A stretch of 64,000 nt of DNA from an uncultured Cellvibrionales bacterium. GTDB taxonomy: Bacteria > Pseudomonadota > Gammaproteobacteria > Pseudomonadales > Cellvibrionaceae. Within the stretch, counting starts at the first letter, position 1; every line of letters begins with the position of its first letter. The stretch covers positions 16,247-80,246 of the forward strand of contig CAJWBQ010000023.1 in NCBI GenBank assembly GCA_913020115.1, in the 5' to 3' direction. Under the pieces are notes generated by a model. That model did not search any database. It was given only the letters and a program-made list of their open reading frames with translations, and was not told the DNA's origin. This document shows, in pieces, positions 28,083 to 37,749 of the stretch. The position numbers and the translations under genes were made by a program.

Positions 28083-28326
28083 ATATTCAAGTCAACAGGA
28101 GAACAGTCTTCAAGAGTATAGACCATCTCTGCGCTGAAACTTTAATAGTAATCATCCAAAAATAATTCTAGCCCTCGGGTGACTTTTTTGTGCTCAAAAA
28201 ATGATCGGGGGGGCGGTCGCGCTTGGTAGGCCTTGTTTGACGGATGCAACAACTCACAAACAAAGTTGCGGTACTATCCTGCAGTTTTAATGTTGGGCGC
28301 CCACTAATGCTGCGCCCTTCACTAAG
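28083..28326. other. Intergenic gap with no recognised feature
   Basis: This 244-bp gap separates the guanidinobutyrase stop from the diguanylate cyclase start; both genes are on the minus strand. It must hold the promoter of the long signalling cluster. I see only a G-run (GGGGGGG near 28208) and no convincing promoter, terminator or small gene. Confidence 0.5.
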
Positions 28327-29289
28327 CTAGCGCTCCCCTACATATTCAACACCTGGCAATACACAGAGCATCTCGTAGAGTAAATTGGCCCCAACCAAAG
28401 AAGTATTATGAGAGGTGTCATAAGGCGGAGAGACTTCCACCAAATCTCCACCCACAACGTTCAGCCCTTTGCAGCCGCGTACAATCTCAATACCCTGCAT
28501 CACCGTTAAACCACCTATTTCCGCCGTGCCAGTACCTGGCGCAAAGGCCGGATCTAAACCGTCGATATCAAAGCTAATGTAAACGGGCCCGCCGCCAACC
28601 TTACTTCTCACTTCAGCCATTAGCGGTGTTAGTGACTTATGCCAACACTCTTCAGCTTGCACCACGCGAAAACCTTGATCCCGGGACCAATTGTATTCAT
28701 CGGCGGAATAACCCGTGCCGCGCAAGCCAATCTGCACAACTCGCTCACAGTCGAGCAAACCCTCTTCTACCGCTCGGCGAAAAGGCGTGCCATGGGCAAT
28801 TTTTTCACCAAACATGTTGTCATTGATATCAGCATGAGCATCGATGTGCACCAAGCCGACGGGCCCATGCTGCTTTCTTAAGGCCCTCAGAATAGGTAGG
28901 GCTATGGTGTGGTCGCCGCCCATCGTAAGAGGGTTGATGCCTTGAGCCATCAAATTGTCGTAAAACTCCTCGATGATGCCCATGCTCTTTTGCAAATTAA
29001 ATGTATTGATGGGCACATCACCAATGTCCGCCACAGACAAGCTGTTAAAAGGGCTTGCCCCCGTCGATACGTTAAATGGTCTTAACATTCTACTTTCGTC
29101 GCGAATTTCTCGGGGCGCCAAGCGAGCGCCAGGCCGGTTAGACGTGCCTATATCAAAAGGAACACCCACAAAACCAACATCGAGACCGGCATGGGGCTCC
29201 ATTGCCGGCAGGCGCATAAATGTGGCCGGTCCGCCAAAGCGAGGCATGTCGTTGCCACCAAGAGGCTGATGAAATACTTTATCTGTCAT
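28327..29289 (-). CDS. gbuA: Guanidinobutyrase (agmatinase/ureohydrolase family)
   Basis: This is a 320-residue manganese ureohydrolase. The N-terminus HQPLGGNDMPRFGGPATFMR and the block FGEKIAHGTPFRRAVEEGLL closely match Pseudomonas guanidinobutyrase. Metal-binding motifs are GGDHT, HIDAHAD and SFDIDGLDPAFAPGTGTAE. The enzyme splits 4-guanidinobutyrate into GABA and urea, a late step of the arginine transaminase route. An agmatinase or guanidinopropionase activity is possible within this subfamily. AAAGGT precedes the ATG. It is divergent from an acetolactate-synthase-like enzyme. GabD at 42.6-44.1 kb could take the GABA-derived semialdehyde to succinate. Confidence 0.88.
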   Translation of the reverse strand: MTDKVFHQPLGGNDMPRFGGPATFMRLPAMEPHAGLDVGFVGVPFDIGTSNRPGARLAPREIRDESRMLRPFNVSTGASPFNSLSVADIGDVPINTFNLQKSMGIIEEFYDNLMAQGINPLTMGGDHTIALPILRALRKQHGPVGLVHIDAHADINDNMFGEKIAHGTPFRRAVEEGLLDCERVVQIGLRGTGYSADEYNWSRDQGFRVVQAEECWHKSLTPLMAEVRSKVGGGPVYISFDIDGLDPAFAPGTGTAEIGGLTVMQGIEIVRGCKGLNVVGGDLVEVSPPYDTSHNTSLVGANLLYEMLCVLPGVEYVGER

Positions 29290-29422
29290 TGCTGTAACCT
29301 TTACATCGGTTTGCGGAATAAGTTTTATACTGGCGAAATCAGTCTAACGGCTTCGGGCGATGAATTCTTCTAAATCAATCCACCGAAAGCGAAGATTCAC
29401 GGGGCATCAGGCGAAAATAAGG

Positions 29423-29447
29423 GAGGAAATTTGGGGCTCATTTCCTC
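29423..29447. promoter_or_regulatory. Dyad in the divergent gbuA / ThDP-enzyme intergenic region
   Basis: Perfect 8-base arms GAGGAAAT (29423-29430) and ATTTCCTC (29440-29447) with a 9-base spacer lie in the 306-bp divergent gap 29290-29595. It is a candidate operator shared by both genes, or a leader hairpin of the plus-strand transcript. Nothing else was recognised in this gap and no guanidine riboswitch fold was seen. Confidence 0.3.
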
Positions 29448-29595
29448 AAGTTCATTTACTATAGTGTTCTGATTTGATCTGCAGCGTTTAAATACAAACC
29501 ATAGTTCAGTCGAGCACTACCCGTGCAAAAAACCAGCAGTGATGCGCAAGCCACCCCTTTGCGTGCCCAAACCACCACTTAGCTAGAGAGAAGCC

Positions 29596-31491
29596 ATGAG
29601 CTCACCAAACACTCCCCACTCTGAAGATAACGTTACCTACGTTAACGTTGGCACCATCACCGGAGGCCAACTTTCTGACATCAAAGCCGACCAGCGCCCA
29701 CAGGCCCTGCGTGGCGCACAAATATTAGCTCGCTGTTTAAAGCTGCAAAACGTCGACACAATTTTTGGCTATCCCGGGGGCGCCAATTTAGAAATTTTTG
29801 ATGTGCTGAGTGAGTTTGACATTAAGTGCGTGCGCACCGAACACGAACAGGGCGCGGCACATGCCGCTCAAGGCTATGCCCGAGCAACAGGAAACGTGGG
29901 TGTGTGCCTAGCAACCTCAGGCCCCGGGGCAACCAACTTAGTCACCGGCATTGCCGATGCCAACAGTGACTCTACGCCCATTGTGACAATCACCGGCAAT
30001 GTACCCAGCCACCTTCTTGGTAAGAATGCCTTTCAAGAAGTAGACATTGTGGCGATTACAGCGCCCATTACGAAAAAAAATTATCTCGTCACTCGCGTCG
30101 CCGATATCCCTGAAATTGTCTCTGAAGCTTTTGCTTTGGCCGGTGGCAATCGTCCGGGCCCAGTGCTTATAGATATCCCTAAAGACATCCAGCAACAGTA
30201 TCCTAGGGACCCTGAGGGTAACTACACTCCACCGAGAATGCCCGCAGTCATTGAGCCGCCAGAAAAATTTGTTGGCGGCATCAGTGAAACGCAACTTGAA
30301 GAGTGTCGGCGATTAATTACTGAAGCCGAACGCCCCGTGATTTATGCCGGCGGCGGTATTGTGTCATCCGATAGTCACGAGCTACTACTGGAATTTGCTG
30401 AACATTTACAATGCCCGGTTACCACCACTCTAATGGGCTGGGGCGCCTTCCCTCCCGGCCACCCTTTGGCTTTGCATATTCTGGGAATGCACGGAAGCAA
30501 ATACGCCAATGTGGCGGTCAATGAGGCGGACTTAGTTTTGGCCCTTGGGGTTCGCTTTGACGACCGCGTCACCGGAAAGGTAGAGGCATTCATTGCCCAC
30601 GGAAAAATTATCCACATCGATATCGACGCCAGTGAACTGAACAAAAACAAACCCGTAACACTGCCCGTATGCGCCGACATTAAACCCGCTTTACAGCAGC
30701 TCATTGAGGTTTGCCCCAACAAGCAACACCCAGAGTGGTGTCATACCTTAAGCGAGCTACGTCGCGAATATCCGATGCGGCCACCAAGAGAAGAAAACGC
30801 TGAAACTGGCGCCATCAATCCTCAAGCCGCCATTCGTTTAATCAGTGATATTACTCAAGGCGAGGCCATTGTGAGTTTAGGTGTGGGGCAACACCAAATG
30901 TGGGCCATGCAGCACTATTTAAGTCGCCAAACTCGATCATTTTTGAGCAGCTCAGGTTTTGGCACTATGGGTTACGGCCTACCGGCGGCCATTGGCGCTA
31001 AAGTCGCCAGCCCCGAACGCACGGTCATTGATATTGACGGCGATGGTTCGCTCAACATGACCATTCATGAATTGGCTACCTGCCATCGTTACCGCATTGG
31101 TGTGAAAGTTGTAGTGATCAATAACCAATGGCTGGGAATGGTGCGTCAGTGGCAGGATATGATTTACGATGGTCAGCGTTCTGGTTCGAACTTAGCAGAC
31201 CCCATGTCACAGGTAAAACGAGAAGATGAACAGGACATTTACCCTGACTTCATTACCATTGCCAAAGGTTACCGAGTGAACGCAGAGCGAGTGAGGCGAT
31301 TCAGCGAATTGCCCGCTGCCATAGAAAGAATGCTCGCCGACCCCAACGAACCCTACCTATTGGATATCATCGTTGAAAGCGAAGAAAATGTTTTCCCAAT
31401 GATACCGGCGGGCGGCACATACAAAGATATTATTATGTGCGCCGAGGACATGCCTAGCGCCGCCAAAGAAAGCCAAGGTTCGAATATTTAG
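29596..31491 (+). CDS. Acetolactate-synthase-like ThDP enzyme, large subunit only
   Basis: This is a 631-residue ThDP-dependent enzyme of the acetohydroxyacid synthase family. An extension of about 35 residues precedes the fold. The catalytic Glu lies in VRTEHEQGAAHAAQGYARAT. Other blocks are GPGATNLVTGIADA, the FAD-domain-like GMHGSKYANVA, and the ThDP-binding GDGSLNMTIHELATC followed by VVINNQWLGMVRQWQ. It most resembles IlvB, but no small regulatory subunit (ilvN/ilvH) follows. Divergence from gbuA suggests a second reading: an AruI-like 2-ketoarginine decarboxylase feeding the guanidinobutyrate route, since AruI is an IlvB homologue. The AHAS-like C-terminus (VFPMIPAGG) favours acetolactate synthase. 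The two cannot be separated here. Confidence 0.75.
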   Translation: MSSPNTPHSEDNVTYVNVGTITGGQLSDIKADQRPQALRGAQILARCLKLQNVDTIFGYPGGANLEIFDVLSEFDIKCVRTEHEQGAAHAAQGYARATGNVGVCLATSGPGATNLVTGIADANSDSTPIVTITGNVPSHLLGKNAFQEVDIVAITAPITKKNYLVTRVADIPEIVSEAFALAGGNRPGPVLIDIPKDIQQQYPRDPEGNYTPPRMPAVIEPPEKFVGGISETQLEECRRLITEAERPVIYAGGGIVSSDSHELLLEFAEHLQCPVTTTLMGWGAFPPGHPLALHILGMHGSKYANVAVNEADLVLALGVRFDDRVTGKVEAFIAHGKIIHIDIDASELNKNKPVTLPVCADIKPALQQLIEVCPNKQHPEWCHTLSELRREYPMRPPREENAETGAINPQAAIRLISDITQGEAIVSLGVGQHQMWAMQHYLSRQTRSFLSSSGFGTMGYGLPAAIGAKVASPERTVIDIDGDGSLNMTIHELATCHRYRIGVKVVVINNQWLGMVRQWQDMIYDGQRSGSNLADPMSQVKREDEQDIYPDFITIAKGYRVNAERVRRFSELPAAIERMLADPNEPYLLDIIVESEENVFPMIPAGGTYKDIIMCAEDMPSAAKESQGSNI

Positions 31492-31533
31492 CCCAAAAAA
31501 ATAACAATAATTAGTTTGGATATCGAGAAATTT

Positions 31534-32850
31534 ATGAGCAAAAATAATATTCTCTCAACTCGCAAAGGTCGTTTCACCTCCTTTGGTATTCTCTACATTA
31601 CCGAAGGAATTCCCCTCGGTTTTACCGCCACCGCCATGGCGGCCTATATGCGCACCCAAGGCGTTAGCGCTACAGAGATTGGGGGGTTTTTAGCCGTTCT
31701 CTATCTACCCTGGGCTTTCAAATGGGCCTGGGCGCCGCTGATTGATTTGATACCACTGCGCCAGCACGGGGGGCGTAAAACTTGGATATTGGGCTGCCAA
31801 ATTATGATGGTGCTCTCTCTGATGTCTTTTGCCCTGATTGATATGGGTAATGCAATGTCGATGATGATTGCGCTCGCATTGGTAAATAATTTCTTTGGCT
31901 CTCTGCAAGATGTTGCCATCGATTCCTTGGCCGTAAGCACTTTAGAAAAAGATGAGCTGGGTAGAGCCAACGGTTTTATGTTTGGTGGTGCTTATCTCGG
32001 TCAGGCGCTGGGTGGCAGCGGCGCCTTGTTTCTCGCCGACAAATTCGGCTTTATGAGTACCTTCCCCTACATAGCGCTACTGCTGATAATCGTTTTAACT
32101 CTCGTCACCCGCCGCTTGTACGACCCAATTTGTTCGCAAGCAGGTGAAGCCGACAGCGGCGATTTACTCAAGAAAATGCTTATCCAAATCCGCCTATTTT
32201 TACGCGAACTGTATGCTGGTTTTTTTAAATCTGGCAAAGGCCCGCAAGTGGGTGTTGCCTTCGCATTGTTACCTGCTGGCGCCATGGCCATTTCATCGGT
32301 AACGGGTTCAACACTGCAAGTTGATTTGGGTATGGATCAAGGAGATATTGCCGAAATTTCTATGTATGCCGGTATTCTCTCTGCCCTAGGCTGCGTGGTG
32401 GGAGGCTGGATGGGAGATAAGATGGGACAGCGACGCCACATCGCACTATGGTATGCGTGCTCCGCTTTACCCGTATTCTATTTAGCTTGGCTGCTAAACG
32501 ATCAGGAAGGCACAGGCAATTTAACCATTGCACAATATTATCCTGTAGCACTCATTGCGGCCTTAATTACCGGCTTATATTATGGCGTGGGCAGCGCGGT
32601 ATTTATGGGGCTCACTAATCCTTTGGTGGCGGCCACTCAGTTTACCGGGTATATGGCTTTGAAAAATATCGCACTTTCGTATTCAAATTATTGGCAGGGC
32701 GCCGCGGTTGATGATCTCGGTTACAGCTTCGTATTTTTTGTTGACGGCCTAGTGGTGATGCTGCCGATTTTATTGTTGCCGTTTATGGTGCCGAGAAAAA
32801 AAGCAGAAAGCGCTCGACCCATGAGCGCCCCCATGCCGGAAGCAAGTTGA
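31534..32850 (+). CDS. MFS permease, AmpG/RhtX (PAT) type
   Basis: This is a 438-residue inner-membrane carrier with about 12 hydrophobic segments. The ATG at 31534 (MSKNNILSTRKGRFTS) is preferred to a TTG six codons earlier. The opening LYITEGIPLGFTATAMAAYM and the block FFGSLQDVAIDSLAV are typical of the peptide/acetyl-CoA/drug transporter branch that includes AmpG muropeptide permeases and RhtX/FptX siderophore importers. It lies 42 bp after the ThDP enzyme and is probably in its operon, so its substrate may relate to that pathway. The substrate is not identifiable. Confidence 0.85.
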   Translation: MSKNNILSTRKGRFTSFGILYITEGIPLGFTATAMAAYMRTQGVSATEIGGFLAVLYLPWAFKWAWAPLIDLIPLRQHGGRKTWILGCQIMMVLSLMSFALIDMGNAMSMMIALALVNNFFGSLQDVAIDSLAVSTLEKDELGRANGFMFGGAYLGQALGGSGALFLADKFGFMSTFPYIALLLIIVLTLVTRRLYDPICSQAGEADSGDLLKKMLIQIRLFLRELYAGFFKSGKGPQVGVAFALLPAGAMAISSVTGSTLQVDLGMDQGDIAEISMYAGILSALGCVVGGWMGDKMGQRRHIALWYACSALPVFYLAWLLNDQEGTGNLTIAQYYPVALIAALITGLYYGVGSAVFMGLTNPLVAATQFTGYMALKNIALSYSNYWQGAAVDDLGYSFVFFVDGLVVMLPILLLPFMVPRKKAESARPMSAPMPEAS

Positions 32851-32862
32851 TACAGCCTGCTA

Positions 32863-33441
32863 CTAGGCGATTAGGCCCTTAGCCTGTAACGCTGTTACCT
32901 TGGCTTTAATCATTGACCAAAGCTCTGAGTTGACGTTTTCTACACCGGCATTTTTACTCAGAATTTGCTCAGCGCTAATGCCGTGCTCTATCCAGCTGCC
33001 GCCCTCGTTTTGCAGGTTTTGCATGACGGGGATCACACGATCAACGCCCTTGGCAAAAAGCGCCTCGGGGCTGGAAGAGTGTTCGAACTCCATCCATATC
33101 GCTAATAAAGGTTCGCCAACCGTTTTCGGCAGCAAAGAAAATATTCGCTGAGCCGCGAGGGTTTCATTTTCTGTGTCCAAGTGATTAGCGTCATAAGCAA
33201 ACTTATCACCGGTATCAATCTCCACAACATCATGCAGCAACAGCATTTTAATGACTTTGCCCTCGTCGAGCTGCGATTTCGCATAGGGCAACAGAGACAT
33301 AGCCAACATTGCCACCTGCCAACTGTGTTCAGCAGAATTTTCATAGCGACTTTGATTCACAACTTTTATTCTACGCTCAACGGCCTTTAACTTCTCAAGT
33401 TCAGTAATGAAGGCAATAATTTCTTCGAAGTCCTTAATCAA
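32863..33441 (-). CDS. HD-domain phosphohydrolase (YfbR/HDDC2-like)
   Basis: This is a 192-residue cytosolic HD protein. The metal ligands appear as SAEHSWQVAMLAM (first His), LLLHDVVEIDTGD (HD) and a later Asp in KGVDRVIPVMQN. The layout resembles YfbR and HDDC2, which are 5'-deoxynucleotidases. Substrate preference cannot be read from sequence. It converges with the MFS gene (12-bp gap) and is followed upstream by an FMN reductase on the same strand, 41 bp away. Confidence 0.85.
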   Translation of the reverse strand: MIKDFEEIIAFITELEKLKAVERRIKVVNQSRYENSAEHSWQVAMLAMSLLPYAKSQLDEGKVIKMLLLHDVVEIDTGDKFAYDANHLDTENETLAAQRIFSLLPKTVGEPLLAIWMEFEHSSSPEALFAKGVDRVIPVMQNLQNEGGSWIEHGISAEQILSKNAGVENVNSELWSMIKAKVTALQAKGLIA

Positions 33442-33482
33442 AACAACGCTCCATTAAATAAATTAAATCCATTTAAATTCGT

Positions 33483-34007
33483 TTAAACCAGCAATTCTAC
33501 CGCGGCAAGCAATTGCTGATTGAGATCTTCGTTGCTTAAACAGCCCTTTTCTACGTCAAAATTTTCACCAAAACTGGGCACCGATAAGCTCGCTCGTATA
33601 TCCGCCGCGAAACGAGGCATTGAGGCCAAGGCTGTCGCCAAGACTGTGGCACCGCCACGCCCACCAGGCGATGTCGCCATTAACAGAGTAGGTTTGCCCT
33701 GGAATATTTTTGGTTGAATTCGTGAGCACCAGTCAAAGATGTTTTTGTAAGCGGCACTGTAAAAACCATTGTGCTCGGCAAAAGAAATAATGAGGGCGTC
33801 ACAGCTAGCAATTTTTTCAAGGAAATCCTGGGCTAAACCAGGCTGGCCGGATTCATTTTCCCTATCGATACTAAAAATAGGCATTTCATAATCATTGAGA
33901 TCGAGCACTTCAACCTCTGCGCCTTTAACTAGACTGGCGGCGTAGGTCGCCAATTGTTTATTGATTGAGGTTTTACTGTTGCTCGCGGCAAAGGCCAATA
34001 CTTTCAT
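33483..34007 (-). CDS. NAD(P)H-dependent FMN reductase family flavoprotein
   Basis: This is a 174-residue flavodoxin-fold reductase. The FMN phosphate loop is AASNSKTSINKQLATYA at the N-terminus, and SFAEHNGFYSAAYKNIFDW and SPGGRGGATVL complete the FMN site. Members reduce FMN, quinones or chromate. It sits between a DMT exporter and an HD hydrolase, all on the minus strand, which gives little functional clue. It is complete. Confidence 0.85.
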   Translation of the reverse strand: MKVLAFAASNSKTSINKQLATYAASLVKGAEVEVLDLNDYEMPIFSIDRENESGQPGLAQDFLEKIASCDALIISFAEHNGFYSAAYKNIFDWCSRIQPKIFQGKPTLLMATSPGGRGGATVLATALASMPRFAADIRASLSVPSFGENFDVEKGCLSNEDLNQQLLAAVELLV

Positions 34008-34029
34008 CGTCTATGTTCCTAAAAATAAT

Positions 34030-34929
34030 TTAAAGTTTGTTCGCTCGGAAAGCAGTCAAAATAGCTTTAGGCCTTAATACCCCTGAAGCCAAGCTCGTTC
34101 CTAAAATAATAGTAATGGCCGCCAGCACCATATTGAGAGTAACCACTTCATTCAACAGCACCACGCCCCAAAACATACCAAACAACGGAATGAGTAAGGT
34201 TACGGAAATTGCTTTGGAGGTGCCCACATTGGCAATTAAGCGAAAATACATTATGTAGGCAGCACCGGTACAAATGGAGGCCAAAATTAGGGCGTTGCCC
34301 CAACTCAATAAAGACGGAGGCTGCTGGGGCCACAGGTAAATTACAAATGGGAACAGGACAATAGAAGCCGCAATCAAACTTCCTAGGGACAAGGTTAGCG
34401 AGTCAACCCCGGTCATATGAAGTTTGGTGTAGCTGGCCGAGACACCATAGCTAAAGGAAGCGCCCAAGCCCGCTGCCAAGGCTAGCTGGGTGGATTGCTG
34501 ATCGAAAGTGCCAGCACTAACAACCAGTGCGACCACCCCAGAAAATCCCACAAACAAACCCGCGACGCGCGCGACACTCAAGCTTTCTTTCAGCCAGACA
34601 TAGGCAATGATGGCCCCTAGAATTGACACGGTGGCATTTATCACAGCAGTAAAACCGGCAGACAAATGTAAGGTTGCATAGGCAAATAAGGAAAAAGGTA
34701 GTGCTGAGTTAAAGACGCCAATGAAAAGGATGTGTCGTTTATTTTGCCACAACAAATGCAGCGGTTTACGCATAACAAACACAGGCAAAAGCACCAGTGC
34801 GGCAAGCCCCACTCGAATACCAATGAGGGGAACAGGGCCAAACTCTGGCGCGGCAACGCGCATAAAAATAAACGACGCCCCCCAAACTGCGGCCAGTAAT
34901 AGCAATTCTAAAAAATCAGACACTCTCAC
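34030..34929 (-). CDS. EamA/DMT-family membrane transporter
   Basis: This is a 299-residue inner-membrane protein with two EamA repeats of about five segments each. The open frame runs further upstream, but the likely start is GTG 34929 (read as MRVSDFLELLL), overlapping the stop of the shikimate-kinase-like gene by 4 bases (GTGA). That indicates translational coupling. The opening LLAAVWGASFIFMRVAAPEFG is classic for metabolite exporters of this family. The cargo is unknown. Confidence 0.88.
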   Translation of the reverse strand: MRVSDFLELLLLAAVWGASFIFMRVAAPEFGPVPLIGIRVGLAALVLLPVFVMRKPLHLLWQNKRHILFIGVFNSALPFSLFAYATLHLSAGFTAVINATVSILGAIIAYVWLKESLSVARVAGLFVGFSGVVALVVSAGTFDQQSTQLALAAGLGASFSYGVSASYTKLHMTGVDSLTLSLGSLIAASIVLFPFVIYLWPQQPPSLLSWGNALILASICTGAAYIMYFRLIANVGTSKAISVTLLIPLFGMFWGVVLLNEVVTLNMVLAAITIILGTSLASGVLRPKAILTAFRANKL

Positions 34930-35426
34930 AATTGGCCTACTATCTGATCTACAATTTCCTGCTGACTTAATCCATCGCAATGAATGACCAAATTTGCATA
35001 ACGGCAATATAGGGCATTGCGCTCGTCAAACAGAGCTTCAAAACTTTGTTCAGGTCTACGCGCAATACCGCGTGTTTCATAGTTTTGAATGCGCCGGCGC
35101 AGCTCAGCTAAGCTGCAATCCAGAAAAACAATCGGCCCAAGTTGCGCCAGATGCTGCATACCCCGTTCACTGTATACGGCACTGCCGCCGGTGGCGATCA
35201 CATGCTGAGAGAGGTCCACACTCAGCAAAGCTTGCTCTTCAATTTGGCGTAAATTTAGGTAGTCGGTCTCATTGAGAATTTCTTGTAAAGTTTTGCCTTC
35301 TCGAACTTGAATAAGTACATCGGTATCCACAAAATCTCTGGCCGTTTCTTTCGCCAGTAGAACCCCTAAGGTGCTCTTACCCGCCCCGGGCATACCGATT
35401 AACACAATACTCTTAGACACACCCAA
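34926..35426 (-). CDS. Shikimate-kinase-like small-molecule kinase
   Basis: This is a 166-residue P-loop kinase. The Walker A is GMPGAGKSTLG (11-21), followed by FVDTDVLIQ and IATGGSAVYSERG. In canonical AroK the substrate loop is GGG; here it is GGS. The usual FR..E motif is LRQIEE. It therefore looks like a diverged shikimate-kinase paralogue and may act on another small molecule. There is no aroB beside it, where the housekeeping aroK usually lies. It is translationally coupled to a DMT exporter and divergent from a LysR gene. Confidence 0.75.
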   Translation of the reverse strand: MGVSKSIVLIGMPGAGKSTLGVLLAKETARDFVDTDVLIQVREGKTLQEILNETDYLNLRQIEEQALLSVDLSQHVIATGGSAVYSERGMQHLAQLGPIVFLDCSLAELRRRIQNYETRGIARRPEQSFEALFDERNALYCRYANLVIHCDGLSQQEIVDQIVGQL

Positions 35427-35507
35427 CCTCGCTCAATACTGGAATTCCAACAGCGGGCATTATGCCAGAGTTCTGTCCAAAATCGCAGGTACTGCTGCTA
35501 CACCCCA

Positions 35508-35527
35508 AGTATAAAACAGTCTATACT
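35508..35527. promoter_or_regulatory. Dyad AGTATA-N8-TATACT between divergent genes
   Basis: AGTATA (35508-35513) and TATACT (35522-35527) form a 20-bp dyad with an 8-base spacer. It lies in the 147-bp gap between the shikimate-kinase-like gene and the divergent LysR gene, 47 bases before the LysR start. The size suits a LysR-type recognition site, so it may control both directions. Confidence 0.4.
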
Positions 35528-35573
35528 CCCAATAATTAACACCTAATTACACTTACATGAGAAAATTTGGAAC

Positions 35574-36470
35574 ATGCCCGTTCGCCGAAAAATAAACGAT
35601 ATCGATATTCGACTGTTGCGTATTTTCAAAGGCGTAGCTGACTCAGGTGGGTTTAGCGCCGCCGAGGCCGAACTTAACATTGCTCGCTCTACTATCAGCA
35701 CACATATGGCCGACCTTGAGGCTCGCCTCAACCTAAAGCTGTGTCATCGCGGGCGCAGTGGCTTCTCACTCACCGAAGAAGGCCAGTTTGTGTATGAGTG
35801 CGCCGAACAGCTTTTGGCCTCACTCGAGCAGTTTCGAAGCCAAGTAAACACCTTACACCAGCAGCTGACAGGCGAATTGAATATTGTTTGTAGTGACGCG
35901 ATCGTTGCCGACCCACAATTCAAACTTGCCGATGCAATCACTGCATTCGAAACCATAGCACCCGAAGTACAGATTAATTTGGCAACCAATACCTTGCCGG
36001 AAATTGAACGGGCTTTAATTGATGGCCGGGCAGACATAGCCTTTGCACCTTGGCATCGCGACCTCTCCAGCATCGACTACACAGCACTCTACACTGAGAG
36101 ACATAAACTCTACTGCCATCGCAGCCACCCTCTGTTTGCACTTGAGAATAAACACATTAGCAATAAGGCAATTTGCGAGGGCAAATTCATTCATCCCGGA
36201 ATGCAAACCTCTGGTGCCGCCAGCAAGGCAATGATCGATTTAAATCGCAGTGCCAGCGCCTACATTTATGAAGCGCGAATGAGTCTAGTGAAAACCGGTC
36301 ACTACATTGGTTTTTTCTCTACCCATTATGCGCAGCCCGGCATCGATGCCGGCGAGCTGAGAGCACTGCTGCCCAACAAGCGCTTCTACGATGTTGAAGT
36401 GGCCATGATGCTGAAAAAAGGCACGAGGAAAAATAAGGTTTTGGAGGCGTTTCAGAGCTGCTGGAAATAG
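35574..36470 (+). CDS. LysR-family transcriptional regulator
   Basis: This is a 298-residue regulator. The N-terminal winged HTH reads IDIRLLRIFKGVADSGGFSA then LNIARSTISTHMADLEARLN. The C-terminal ~200 residues form the periplasmic-binding-like effector domain (TGELNIVCSDAIVADPQFKL, LIDGRADIAFAPWHRDL). It is divergent from the kinase/DMT pair, which is its most likely target by the usual LysR arrangement. The effector is unknown. A hairpin terminator shared with fadA follows 30 bp downstream. Confidence 0.9.
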   Translation: MPVRRKINDIDIRLLRIFKGVADSGGFSAAEAELNIARSTISTHMADLEARLNLKLCHRGRSGFSLTEEGQFVYECAEQLLASLEQFRSQVNTLHQQLTGELNIVCSDAIVADPQFKLADAITAFETIAPEVQINLATNTLPEIERALIDGRADIAFAPWHRDLSSIDYTALYTERHKLYCHRSHPLFALENKHISNKAICEGKFIHPGMQTSGAASKAMIDLNRSASAYIYEARMSLVKTGHYIGFFSTHYAQPGIDAGELRALLPNKRFYDVEVAMMLKKGTRKNKVLEAFQSCWK

Positions 36471-36500
36471 AGGGTTGCTAGCACTAAAACGCAGGCAATA

Positions 36501-36526
36501 AAAAAGGCACCCGAAGGTGCCTTTTT
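36501..36526. terminator. Two-way rho-independent terminator between LysR and fadA
   Basis: AAAAAGGCACC (36501-36511), loop CGAA, GGTGCCTTTTT (36516-36526) is a perfect stem with A-tract before and T-tract after. It should terminate the LysR transcript on the plus strand and the fadBA transcript on the minus strand. Confidence 0.92.
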
Positions 36527-36549
36527 ACTATTAAACCCTGTATGAATAA

Positions 36550-37749
<1,200 letters not shown>

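Noticed and set aside
29290..29595. Possible guanidine riboswitch next to gbuA.
   Set aside because: No conserved guanidine-I, II or III motifs were seen; only a simple 8-base dyad.
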